From Eriocheir sinensis (taxonomy: Eukaryota; Arthropoda; Malacostraca; Decapoda; Varunidae): a stretch of 64,000 bases of DNA. Positions 1-11,399 of the stretch are shown here, in pieces. Location of the stretch: positions 19,186,367-19,250,366 of the forward strand of contig NC_066534.1 in assembly GCF_024679095.1 (NCBI RefSeq). The letters are read 5' to 3'. The notes beneath the pieces were generated by a model. It worked only from the letters and a program-made list of their open reading frames with translations. It ran no database searches and had not been told where the DNA came from. The translations under genes and the position numbers were made by a program. The stretch's first letter is position 1; every line of letters starts with the position of its first letter.

Positions 1-20
1 ATCAATGATTATTGTGATAC

Positions 21-145
<125 letters not shown>

Positions 146-261
146 TACAGTATTAGTACTGGATGTTGAAACTGCAGTCATTCAGTGGCTCTATATTTTC
201 CTTGGGTCTTGCTTGGGAACCAAAAGGCGGCTCGCCTTGCACTGGGCCAAGCAGTGTGAGG

Positions 262-339
262 AAGCATCAAGGTGGCAGCAACCCTCATTTTGCTGTGTTG
301 AAGCATCAAGGTGGCAGCAACCCTCATTTTGCTGTGTTG
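262..339 (+). repeat. 39-bp direct tandem duplication
   Basis: Two near-identical 39-bp units (262-300 and 301-339) sit in a short open frame that ends in TAG near 348. Because 39 is 13 codons, the frame survives the duplication and reads a repeated peptide containing KHQGGSNPHFAVL. It could be the last coding piece or the 3' UTR of a gene entering from the left; no start, donor or homology supports coding. Confidence 0.6.
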
Positions 340-350
340 ATTGACTAGAC

Positions 351-1490
351 AGCTTAACATAGACCTTAACTGTTGTGTTACTGATTGCATTTACTTTGTA
401 TTGTATTAGAACTGACTTTGTATTCCTTTTTTACTGCTGATGATCCAAGGTGCCATAAATACTAGTCAGAGTTTGTAACGTTCATCATATTCCACCAAGT
501 CTGATGAAGTATGCCTTCCAAGATTGTATAACTAAGGTACAATGTAAGATTTCATGCTATGTATATATATTTTTTTGAGTAGTAGCTTTATTATGTTAAG
601 TAGTCACTGCTGTGAATTGAAGACTTGCCATTGTAGCCCATGGAAAAGAACACTTATTGACTCCAAACCTGTCACCTGTATCATGCCGTGTAATCTTTCC
701 TTTGCCCTCCACACCCTCCTTCAGTCACTTCACAGACACAGAGCTTTAACTTGATGTGTACAGTTTGTGAGTTTTGTATGTGGTCTGCATCTCCCCGTCT
801 GGTTTGTTGAGAAGCCGAGGGAATGTTCCTGCTATGCCTTATTTTTCTTCATTTTTGGCATTTCAGTAGTTCTTATAGTCATATGTAATTAAAATGTATG
901 TATGTAGGTAGTGACTTTGGCACAAACTGTGCATACATTACATGTGTGTGTCACACATTGTTTCTTTTACTTTCAATAAATGTAGAGAAAATAATATGAA
1001 CACTGGTAAATTAATAAATATTTTCTATCCCCATATTATCCCTTCAATGACCCAGTTCTGGTTACTGTAATTTGTCATCCTCAATCCCTTTCAGCATTTT
1101 AAGCTTTGTTTTAACCCTTTAATTATCAGAGGTTGGAATGCCATCGTTCTAATTAGTATTTCATAAGTATTTAATTAAGACAAGACAAGTATTCGTGGTA
1201 TTAGTCTCGGTAGTGCAGCATTAAGACAAACATTGGATCACGAAGGCACCAGTTGAGTCTTTTGGTGATTCAGTTTTCACTCAAGGCAGGAACCTTAACC
1301 GACTGTTTAGTTTTGCATCATTTTACCGGCGCGGATTTGTTAGAAGTTAGCCATTTGCCTCTTTTCAGTTTAAATAACAGGATATGAACATGGAAAACCC
1401 TGTAGAATTTATAGTAACGAACAGCACATCAATATAAGTTCACTGTACATAACTCCCGTGTATCGATACAGTCTGCGAGTCATTTCATTT
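351..1490. other. Unassigned AT-rich sequence, possible 3' UTR of an upstream gene
   Basis: No coding region recognised. AATAAA occurs at 975-980, so the stretch may contain the 3' end of a + strand gene lying outside the window. Otherwise nothing is visible. Confidence 0.3.
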
Positions 1491-1534
1491 GGTAGATTCG
1501 AAGCACCGCAAACCAGCGCCTCGCCACACCCCCG

Positions 1535-1590
1535 TCAGTCAAGCGCTCGCTGCCGCGGTGTTCACGTGTGTCCCTCGGCCCTCCTGGAAG
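1535..1590 (+). promoter_or_regulatory. Putative initiator and noncoding first exon of the C19orf12-like gene
   Basis: A GC-rich patch in AT-rich surroundings carries TCAGTC at 1535-1540, matching the arthropod initiator TCAGTY. Fifty bases later comes a good 5' splice site, GGAAG|GTAAGA, after 1590. A noncoding first exon of about 54 nt spliced to the acceptor at 6913 would place the C19orf12-like ATG in exon 2. This is inferred from motifs only. Confidence 0.4.
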
Positions 1591-3431
1591 GTAAGAAAGC
1601 CTAATTGATGTTTTACGGGGATTGATAATGTTCATTGCGACAAAGGAGGTGAAATATGTGTACCTTACCCATAGAAAACTGCTCTCAGAATCGCATATAG
1701 GCAGTAGCTTAATTATGTAGTACGAGTATTTCCCAAGTGTTATTATATGGGATTAGCTGAAATGATTGACTGATTGATTGGTAGTTAATTGTTGCAAGTA
1801 AACAACAAAGGAGAAGGGAGGAGCCTATGCCATCCCAACCCCCAAGCAGTACAGAGTGTGATTATACAACTATGGATACATGTGGATGGAGGAAGATAAA
1901 TGGAGAGAGAAAAGGAAGGAAGCAGGGGAAGAAAAGTCTTACTACTACTGATGGGGTAACTATCATCAGCTCATTCGCCACTTTTTTTTTTCTTCACTAT
2001 TTCATCTTTCATATTTAGACATTACGAAGCCACTATATACACTCATGGCCAAAGATGAACATACAGGTTTACAAGGAGCTTCCCGTCACTCTTTAGAACA
2101 CTTGAAACATGAAAAGTACTTGAGGTTCGTAAATATCTCAATGACACAAAAATGCTGGAGAGTAATAAAAGAGGGACTGCGGGAGAGAGAAGTAGAGAGA
2201 GAGATGGATGAAATGGAGATAAGGAGATAAGTGAACGGAGAAAGAGAGAGAGAGAGAGAGTGCTGAAGATTACATATATGGTTAGGAGGGAAATGGAAAG
2301 GATGGAGAGGTGGAGAAATAAAAAAAAAAAAAAAAAAAACAATGGAGAAAGAAAAGGAAAGATAATTATTAAGGTGGAGAGATAGGGAGAGGTAATTGAC
2401 GTGATGGAGGGAGTTAATTAAAAGGTGATTGCGGTTAAGTATTGATCGATGGAGTTCAGAGAAAGGAAACTGAGTAGAGAGGTTGGAAGATAGAATGGAG
2501 AGAGAGGAAAGAGGAGACGGCGATAGGTGAATGGAATGTAGATAAGAAAATACTAATTGAAATGGTGGAGATAACTGAGAAGGGACTGAGAAGAATTAAA
2601 GACCGATTTCACGTAAGAAGGAAATGAATAGGATAGAGATGGACAGAATAATGATGAGAGGGAAAAAGATGAATGATGGATGGAATGGAGGTAGGATAGA
2701 GATAAAAGAACGGAGATCAAGATGAAGAGGAGAGGATAAAGGAGCTGTTTGTTTGATAGTAGCCGGAAGTACTGATAACACGTAGACGCTAACTCAGCAT
2801 ACATGCCATGGACTGACTGACTCACTACACCATTAGCTAATCGTCACTACAGGACACATACGTACATACACACACATACAGGTAACTATATTATGTACTG
2901 CACTTGCATGTAATTACTCCTATACGGTTGATCTTGTCTCCACGAATATCCCAAGCGTGAAACAAGTGGTAGGCCTACTCTGATATTTTTTTTTCCTCTT
3001 TAATTCTTTTTCTACATGTTATCTTTCTTCCTTCCTTCCTTAATTCGAGTTTTTCTTCATTCCCTTCTCCTTTCTTATTTTTTTTTCTCGTTTCCCTATC
3101 CTTGTTATTTCCTCTTTATTCTTGGTAGAGGAGTGTAAATATGTATGTGTATATATGGTCTAGCGTGGCAGTCAGCGGGATAGATTAATGGCCTTTTATC
3201 ATACAGTAGGTATAATAGTATGCACGGTTTAATTACGGCTTTATCCATGCACCGAGTGTTTTATTATAGGAATGAGATATACTGAGGTTACTAGATGGTG
3301 CGCCAAGAGCAGTTATAACATGTCCGTCATCTGTAATTTATTAGGGCCTAAGAATTAATAATCCGAGATTATATAACTATGGCTGGCAGAAGATGGAAAT
3401 TTTAATCAATGCTCTGCTAGGCAAATAGACA

Positions 3432-3432
3432 A

Positions 3433-3502
<70 letters not shown>

Positions 3503-3503
3503 T
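3432..3503. repeat. (ATT)n microsatellite
   Basis: About 24 ATT trinucleotides. Confidence 0.97.
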
Positions 3504-3589
3504 CATAACGGAAATGGACAGTAGAGGTGGGGAAATATAGGCGGGTAGATGAAGAGAATGGAGAGAAGAAAGAGATAACTGAAGGGTAG

Positions 3590-4515
3590 AGAGACTGATG
3601 GATGGACTGGGGAGAGGAAAGAGATAAATGAAAGGTAGGCCTACGTGGGGAGATAGATGGATGGAATGGGATAGGAAAGAGATAAATGAAAGGTAGGCCT
3701 ACGTGGGGAGATAGATGAATGGAATGGGGATAGGAAAGAGATAAATGAAGGGTAGGCCTACGTGGAAAGATAGATGAATGGAATGGGGATAGGAAAGAGA
3801 TGAATGAAGGGTAGGCCTACGTGGGGAGATAGATGGATGGAATGGGATAGGAAAGAGATAAATGAAAGGTAGGCCTGCATGGAAAGATAGATGAATGGAA
3901 TGGGGATAGGAAAGAGATAAATGAAGGGTAGGCCTACGTGGGGAGATAGACGGATGGAATGGGGATAGGAAAGAGATGAATGAAGGGTAGGCCTACGTGG
4001 GGAGATAGACGGATGGAATGGAGATAGGAAAGAGATGAATGAAGGGTAGGCCTATGTGGGGAGATAGACGGATGGAATGGGGATAGGAAAGAGATAAATG
4101 AATAAGGGTAGGCCTACGTGGGGAGATAGACGGATGGAATGGGGATAGGAAAGAGATGAATGAAGGGTAGGCCTACGTGGAGAGATAGACGGATAGAATG
4201 GGGATAGGAAAGATAAATGAAGGGTAGGCCTACGTGGGGAGATATAAGACGGATGGAATGGGGATAGAGGAGAGATAAATGAAGGATAGGCCTACGTGGG
4301 GAGATAGATGGAGGCAATGGGGATATAGAAAAGAGATAAATAAAGGGGAGGCCTACGTGGGGAGATATAATTAAGACGGATGGAATGGGGACAGAGGAGA
4401 GATAAATGAAAGGTAGGCCTACGTAGGGAGATATGAAATGGGGAGAGGAAAGACATAAATGAAAGGTAGGCCTACGCGGGGAGATATGTATGAAACGGGG
4501 ATAGGAAAGATCGAG
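3590..4515. repeat. 59-bp minisatellite, about 15 units
   Basis: Units of 58-60 bp share the core GGTAGGCCTACGTGGGGAG followed by GATAGATGGATGGAATGGG. The core begins at 3634, 3692, 3751 and 3810, giving the period. The core includes the palindrome TAGGCCTA. Units near the right end (after 4320) are more diverged and carry small insertions, suggesting older copies at that edge. Confidence 0.93.
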
Positions 4516-5913
4516 AAATATGAAGGATGAAGAGATAATGAATGGAATGGGGAGAAGAAAGAGATATATGAAGGATGAAGAGACAGATGAATGGAATGAA
4601 GGGATCGGCGGTTAATGAAATGATATGGAGGGATTCGAACGAGTTGAGGAAGAATGGCGAAAGATTACAGACATATAAGAAGGAAATGGAGAAGAGGTAG
4701 AGATAAAGATGATGGAATGGAGATAGGAATGAAATGTAGATAAAAATGGGGGTGGGTGGGTGAGGGGGCAGCTGTATAGGACGGCATTAGGAGTAATTAA
4801 TAACTTTTTAGCTTTAAACAATACGAACAACAGAATCTATACCACCACCACTATGGCTGAGGTGAAGGAAAACGTATAGATAATAAAACAAAAGTAAGAA
4901 ATATACAAGAGAGAATGGATTTAGGTTGTTAGGGAGTCCCAAGTTGGAGTCAAGAGTCCGAACGTTGGGTTAGGTGAACGTGATGAGTACACGTTTGGAA
5001 CAGTGAGTGGTTGGCACTGTCTACCATACGCCCAGTTGATGAGGAAGTGACGGGACATTGCAGGTGTGTATACGCAGGTGTGTTGGTATGGGGCCCAGTG
5101 GGAAGGGGGGGGGGGCGCCGGCTGTTATATAGGGACTATTTTTATAACGCTTTCAGGAGGAGAGTATCAAGACACCTCCACGCGAAAGTGACTTCATCTT
5201 CTCTTCTTCTGGGGTTGCCTACAGCCTACCTCTCTCTTTTTTTTCTTTTTTTTTCTTGTCTGAGCAGCGGCCTGTTAAATAAAAGGGGTGGGGGGCGCCA
5301 GCCAGGAAAAGTTTGCTCCACATTAAAACCAGAATCTATATACACTATTATTTCTTTGTGTGTGTGTGTGTGTGGTACAAATAGCTTAGTACTCCTTGGC
5401 AGCCGTAGGTGGAGGAGCAAAAGTACTTACATGTCCTGCTGTGTTGTCTTATTATTACGAAGGGGCAAATAATTGTAATAGACTAAATAACTGCACGGTT
5501 ACCCTCCCACACCCACACACGGCCCTAAAACGTTTGGTTAAGCGTCAAGTGGTGACAAAACGTTTGACTCGGTGTGGTTCTGATAAGACGTTTGGCTTTT
5601 TTTTAATGTTTAGGGCTGATAATTCGTTTGGCTGAGTGTGTGGTGGTGTCTGCCTTGCCTTAGTACAGCTCACTCCTTTGTCTCCTAAACAATCACTAGG
5701 TAAGCATAAAAGCAAGGAAATATAACCCAGACTAATGTTGCAGAAAGGGTAGCCACCTCTTGTGAAGTTAATATTTACATTATGGATTCTTTATTTTCCC
5801 TGAATGCAGTGCAGTAACGAATGACTTCCAGAAAATTAGTTAGGTTACTGTTAGTTAAGCGGTATAATGTTTTTGTTCTTGGCTACTAGTAAGTGGGCTT
5901 TGGTTACTGTTAA

Positions 5914-6425
5914 TTAACGCGGTAGCAGCGACGGGCCAAATTTGTGGCTTTACCGTGTACCAGCGACGGGCCAAATTTGTGGCTCTACCGTGTAGCAGCG
6001 ACGGGCCAATTTTGTGGCTCTACCGTGTAGCAGCGACGGGCCAAATTTGTGCCATGACATAAACCCCCCAAAATAGATGATACATAAACTGATCACAAAT
6101 GCATTGATATGTATTATGAAATGGTTTGTGTGAGAGATGATTTTTTATAATTTTTCTCGCTTAGAGGGACCATTAAGAAACATGATCCCCGCAGCTTCCA
6201 GGTTAACCCAGTAGCTGCGGGGATCATGTTTCTTAAAGACCCCTCTAAGTGAGAAAAATGAGAAAGAATCATCACTCACACAAACCATTTCATAATATAC
6301 ATCAACACATTTGTGATCAGTTTATGCATCATCTATTTCGGGGGGATTATATCATGGCAAAAATTTGGCCTGTCGCTGCTACATGGTTAAGACACAATTT
6401 TGGCCCGTCGCTGCTACCGGGTTAA
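5914..6425. mobile_element. Palindromic piggyBac-type MITE with TTAA ends
   Basis: The element begins TTAACGCGGTAGCAGCGACG at 5914 and ends with the near-perfect inverse, CGTCGCTGCTACCGGGTTAA, at 6425. The two halves are inverted repeats of roughly 250 bp meeting at about 6198-6215, with a strong inner stem around 6170-6235. The left arm carries four 35-bp tandem units (from 5922, 5957, 5992 and 6027); the right arm has about two. No transposase is present. TTAA boundaries and CC-type termini are typical of piggyBac-superfamily nonautonomous elements. It lies in intron 1 of the C19orf12-like gene. Confidence 0.8.
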
Positions 6426-6923
6426 GTGGTATTATGTTGTTGTCCTTGGCTATTAGTAGGTGGCCTTAGGTTACTGCCCTTGGTTACTGTTATTTAAGTG
6501 GTGTAAGGTTAACTTGTGATGTTGCTCTGTCAGAAAAGGAGTGTCACAACAAGTTAGGAATTCACTCTTGTTAGGCTTCATCCCATACCATGAGCTCAAG
6601 CCCTGACTGTTAATTTTGCATAGTCCTATACCTCTTACTTATATTTTGTTTCTTCCCACTTCTTTGTTAATTCTTACATATGACACAATTATTTACACAG
6701 TGTACCTCCCCTTTATATCACTTACCCCACAGTTGTGTTTGCTGGCTAGTGTAAGGATGCTATTAGTCCAAATCATTGTAAAAAAGAGATGAGGAATGGG
6801 AAATGAAATCAAGAAATATATACTATTGCTAAACTGAAAAGGTACTGCGCAAAGTCTATAAAATGTCAGCATCTCAGTAAGGATACATTAACCAAAGTGC
6901 TGCCCTTCCCCAGGTTCGCCACC

Positions 6924-9708
6924 ATGCCCATCAACACCTCGGAGATCCTGACCCTTGTGACGCAGGTGTGTGAGGAGGAGAAACTGCGGGTCCCGGTGAA
7001 GGAGAGTCTGAAGGGCGGGGCGATAGCCTTTGCCACCACCACTGTTGGGGGCCTTCTTGCAGGGCCGGTGGGTCTGGCCGTAGGTACGTTGCATCAATTG
7101 TACAGTTATTGTTTTCTTTTGCCGTCCATCATATTCTTGTAAGTTTTGGGTCAGGTGTTCTTTGGTGATACCCTAATAGTAACCTAACTTAACCCATACC
7201 CAGAGAAGTATATTCTATTACTCAGGCAACTCAGCTAATTCATATGTCTCCTCAGTAATGAGTCTTATATCTGTCAGTCTTTCTCTTGTGATTTTTGCTA
7301 TAAATACTGCCTGTCATGTGAGTGTCAAGATATCCTTAACCTTAATACCTGTCTAACCAAAAGACTTGAAAAAAGGCACGATTTCTTGACTCAGTAAATT
7401 CATACAAGCTTCCTCAATAATGAGACTGCTCCCCATTAGCTAGTGAATATTTATTTGGCAAACTATGTTGATTTTATTGCCTCTGCAGGAGGGACAGTTG
7501 GAGGTCTGACGGCAGCCTTTCTGTCGCATGGCAAGTTTAAGAGCGTCGCTGACGTCATCAGGAATGACCTTACGGTGGCACAGAGGGAACAACTCAGCAA
7601 CTCAGTTAGGGTACGTATGCTATGGAATATTTCCTCTTATCTTTGTACTTTTTTTCTTTTCTTTTTTTCCTGTGCAGAAAACCAAACAAACTTGGGAGTT
7701 ATTTGGTAACCTAAGGCACTCAAAAAAATGATCGCTGTGTCAGGCTGTGGAGTGACCCCTATCAGAGCAGGGTCTCAGAAGGTTTATCCTGCCAGTATTT
7801 GAAGAGTAGTTCCCCCAAAATATAGTCATTGCCGACCTTAGGACCATAGCATAAATATAGTTACGCCGCATAAGAGGTGTTTTAACTATCATTTATATAT
7901 AGATTCTAACGCAGTCTGGAAGTGGTGTTATATATATGCCACGCAGAACTGACTGACTGAATTTTGGACCATCTATATATATTTCCACCGCCATCTAAGG
8001 GTTAAAATATAACTTCCTTGGAATGAACTGCATAGCTTGTTAGGTTATTTTTACTGTGGGTTTCTCTTTGGCATCCAGGGCTCCCAAGACAAGATGACTC
8101 AGCTAGATACATGAATGGGTTTTGCTGTCTGTGCTCCTCTCCTTTAGCGTAGAAAGTCTAGTCACCAGTCTGTTGGCAACTTTGATCAGATTATTCATTA
8201 GATCTTCAATGTTTTCCTTAACCTCTTGCATGCATTTTTCTTCTTTGTGGTGATTACTGTTTGTGAGTTTTTACCTCATTGTGGTTATTATCCTTACATT
8301 ATTTCTGTTGTTTGTTGTAAGTTTCATTATTAGTGGCTAGAAAGCTTTTGTCTTGTCTAATGTTGTCATGCTTGGACCAGTAGCCAGGGAAGCCTCAACT
8401 CTAACGTCATTTTTATGATTGTCACTCTCTTGAAGTTGACGGCTTCATTCCCAACCTTCTTGCAGAATTCCATCATGATACTATAGTAGTCTGCTGATTG
8501 ATGGCCTATAGTGCAGTCTATCTTGGTCTTTTTAACACTTTATGTATTTGGAATTCTCAAGAAGTTGGTGAAATCAGGTCGGGATATAAATTGTCCCAAT
8601 GTAATGCAGCTTAAACTTCATTATGTTTGTTTTGAAGCCTTTGGGTCTCCTTTACTTGAAATATATGGGGCTCTTTACCTAGCACTACTACTGAACTGCT
8701 ATTTTCAGTATATTGTATGTGACTGCTTGTGTGTTGCTTGCTAGCTAAGTCTGTGTTGGTGTAGCAGTAGTTACCATATTTCCTGGTTTCATTTCTGCAT
8801 TGTGGTTTTTGCTTGAAATATAAATTATTCCCTTATGCCATTTGACCATTATGACAAATGTTCACTTGTTCATGGAGCAACACCGTGACTTGGTGAAGAA
8901 GCTTGTGTGCTGCAGTTATCTAGCAAGCCAGTGACAGACATTTTGAACCATACAGCAAGGGCCTGTTAGTAGCCTAATGGAGTGCTTCCTCTGCCACAAG
9001 GCCATAAGTCAGCAGTGTGGGCTACTGGTTGTCTCCCTCTGCAAAATGACCAGAGATATCAACCAGCAGTCCTTTTAGCAATTTCATCTGTAAATTGTTA
9101 GTATAGTAAACTGTATCAGATGATGGATTAACTAAACAGAGAAAGTCTACAAACATGGCTAATGATGAACAAGAAAACGGATAAAGTTTTGTTTTCCAAT
9201 CATGTTCAAACCACAGTCATCCAAGAGGAAGCTCTTGAAATGAAATAATGTCCAGTGAATATGAAGAAATAAATGAATAAGAGAACAGATGAATGTTGAC
9301 TACTTAATAAAGGAAATTAAAACATAGAAATGGCAGTGATGAGAACACATTTGTAGGAGAGAGAAGATAACAGATGTACAACAAGGAATGACAGACTGGG
9401 AGGAAATAACTGATGAGGGGATTCACAAGGAGGTCATTCACCAGTGATGGGGTGAAATGGAGAAGTTTGCAGAACTTTGGAATCAAAATTGGAAACAAGA
9501 GGTACCAGACAGAAATTACTAGAAATGTTTGGAAGAAACCAAACTCCACCTCAACTCCAAACAGCTTCATAGAGTGTATTAGACACCTCTCCAACCGAAA
9601 TTGACCTCTCTTTTGGCCACTCTTTGCTTTTGTCTGTTGTGGGAGTGGTGATTAGCGGGCTTTTTTTTTTTTCCAACACTTTTTGTTGCCCTTGAGCCGT
9701 CTCCTTTG

Positions 9709-9753
<45 letters not shown>

Positions 9754-10693
9754 CTGCCAGCCAGACACATCATATCAACTGTCTAACCTACGGGAAAATC
9801 TGATGTTATGCAGATGATGATGATAGTTGGACATATTTCTCCTTTGCATAGTTGAACTTATGACATTGAGTTTAAGCTGCATTGTTGAGACTAAGATGTC
9901 AATGAAGAAATTCATTGGCCTGGTGGATCCTTGGTGGAATGTTTGGTTTTGCTTGCAGGGAGACAAGTTCATGCTTTGGTCATTCCAACGACTGAACTAG
10001 TGAGCCACTTCTGGTGTGTTTAATCCCCTGCCTTGGCCGTGCAGCCTCAGTGTCGTGTTTGTGATGAATACAAACAGTCATAATGCCTTGGGGGCAGCAG
10101 ACCACTTCCTTTAAGACATTTTGACAAGATTTTTTATTTGGTGTATTATTCCATAAATAGTTGTCCAAGAGGAATCAGTATCATTTTGCAGGAAATATGG
10201 TACATCCACCAAACAGGCCTTAGACTGCTTGCTGCTTGTGTCTTTGACAATGAATTACATCAGTGTGTATTGTTTACAGATGTTCCTGTGTAACAGATCT
10301 GTTAGAGATCTTGCTGAAGCATCAAAGCTCCTACTCAGTCCCACAGTCAAGACGATACTTCTTCAAATAGTTGTTCAGGTTGTTTTCACAGCAATAGGGA
10401 TCGTGTTCAAACTCTCAAGAGACAAGGCAAGCCGTGACAGGGCTGTGGAGGATGAGCCGCCTCCCTCCAGGGTCTGAGTCCTTGTGGACAGTGTGACATA
10501 TTTACTAGCAAAAGTAGATCTGATTGTATAAGTTAGTATTGACTTTGTCCTACAGAACATTATCTACGGCATTGGTCCAGAGGACGTGTTAGTTCTCACT
10601 GCGTACGCTCTCCAGCCTGCGGTGAAGGAACGGGTGCTGCAGGAGGTGTTCAGCTTCTTCCGGTCACAACTACAACTGCAAATTGTAGACTGA
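6924..10693 (+). CDS. C19orf12: C19orf12-like membrane protein, 139 aa, three coding exons
   Basis: Coding exons are 6924-7083, 7489-7610 and 10556-10693, with the stop at 10691-10693. The ATG sits in a strong context (GCCACCATGC) just inside an exon opened by CCCCAG at 6913. Donors are GTACGT at both 7084 and 7611; acceptors are CTCTGCAG and TCCTACAG. The joins are phase 1 and phase 0. Residues 31-65 form a glycine-rich hydrophobic stretch (GGLLAGPVGLAVGGTVGGL), the family's glycine-zipper hairpin. It is followed by a GKFKSVADVI segment and a C-terminal helix (YALQPAVKERVLQEVFSFF). Length and layout match human C19orf12 (about 141 aa). The human protein is associated with mitochondrial, ER and contact-site membranes and with the neurodegeneration MPAN; its molecular activity is unsettled. 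The family call rests on recognising the pattern, not on a search. Confidence 0.85.
7611..10279 (+). other. Intron 2 of the C19orf12-like gene
   Basis: AT-rich sequence without a recognisable exon. It contains a poly(A)-tailed retroposon at 9595-9755. Small open frames at 8511-8744 and 9304-9604 show no homology I recognise. Confidence 0.6.
9595..9755 (+). mobile_element. Poly(A)-tailed dispersed repeat, copy 1
   Basis: Starts GAAATTGACCTCTCTTTTGG, contains GTGATTAGCGGGC, then T-rich sequence, and ends with a run of about 39 A at 9713-9751. A second copy is at 47067-47200 in the same orientation. The A tail indicates retrotransposition (3' end of a LINE or a SINE). Confidence 0.75.
10280..10477 (+). 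CDS. C19orf12: Alternative last exon of the C19orf12-like gene
   Basis: An acceptor TTGTTTACAG at 10270-10279 opens a phase-0 frame that ends in TGA at 10475-10477 (65 codons). Spliced to the donor at 7611 it would give a 159-aa isoform. It resembles the canonical last exon: the first 24 residues of each end in L.P.VK (LLLSPTVK here, YALQPAVK there), and LQ recurs at the same spacing downstream. The C-terminus differs: a longer hydrophobic segment (TILLQIVVQVVFTAIGIVF) and then a charged tail. No donor is needed, since reading through to the shared 3' UTR suffices. The alternative is that this is intronic sequence open by chance. Confidence 0.5.
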   Translation: MFLCNRSVRDLAEASKLLLSPTVKTILLQIVVQVVFTAIGIVFKLSRDKASRDRAVEDEPPPSRV

Positions 10694-11379
10694 GCTCTTG
10701 GTGGAGGTGTGGGGCTAAGCTTTTCTTTTATGGATGTAAGAAGGTTGTTTTCATTTTCAGTTTGATCCTTTCTTGGAAAGTTTATAATTTTATTTACTAA
10801 ATTGCATTTCTTTTCATACTTTGAAAACATTGTATATATGTAATGTATATACTACAATCTCAGCAGAACGTGTCTTGACTCCGACTCTGAACTGTTCCCT
10901 GGATGAGGGTGAGTCACACCAATGGTCGCTGTTCAGTGGGATGTAGTTTCCTGTAAATTGTCATGTCATCATTTTTAATATTTAAATCTGGCAAATTGAA
11001 CATCTCAGTGTCTATATATTGTTGATCAAGTTTGCATTGAGCTGTGTGTAAACATGTATGCTCAAATATGTAAAATCTTCAGGATACTGGCATTGCAGTT
11101 CTTTGAGTCACAGTTCATGGTACAATTGAACCTTGAAAGATATACGTTGACATTCACAATGACTTCGCCGTCTTTCAGTCACAAAAGTTGAGCACATTTC
11201 ATGGGGTGTCATGTTACCCTTCCATTACTCTTCGTATATCGTTATTTATTATTATATTTTGGCAGTTGTATTATACATCTGAATATTAAAGTGCATTGTG
11301 TGGACTTGTATCATTGACATATAAATGGCAATATGATAAGTATGCTATGGAGACAAGGGTGTTCAGTTTGCCTGATCAA

Positions 11380-11385
11380 AATAAA
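11380..11385 (+). terminator. Candidate polyadenylation signal of the C19orf12-like gene
   Basis: AATAAA about 690 bases after the stop. A variant ATTAAA lies upstream near 11285. Confidence 0.5.
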
Positions 11386-11399
11386 CAAAGAATGATGCA

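Larger units (their letters stand above)
1591..6913 (+). other. Putative intron 1 of the C19orf12-like gene
   Basis: The stretch between the candidate donor at 1591 and the CCCCAG acceptor at 6913 contains purine-rich DNA (1800-2750), an (ATT)n run, a 59-bp minisatellite and a palindromic MITE. No exon was recognised. Short open frames at 1827-2342 and 5011-5635 are low-complexity or unsupported. Confidence 0.4.

Noticed and set aside
3590..4515. Regularly spaced repeats considered as a CRISPR array
   Set aside because: Units are contiguous 59-bp tandem copies without unique spacers, in an intron-containing genome.
5011..5472. 153-codon + strand frame
   Set aside because: No recognisable domain; includes T-rich and GT-repeat translation.
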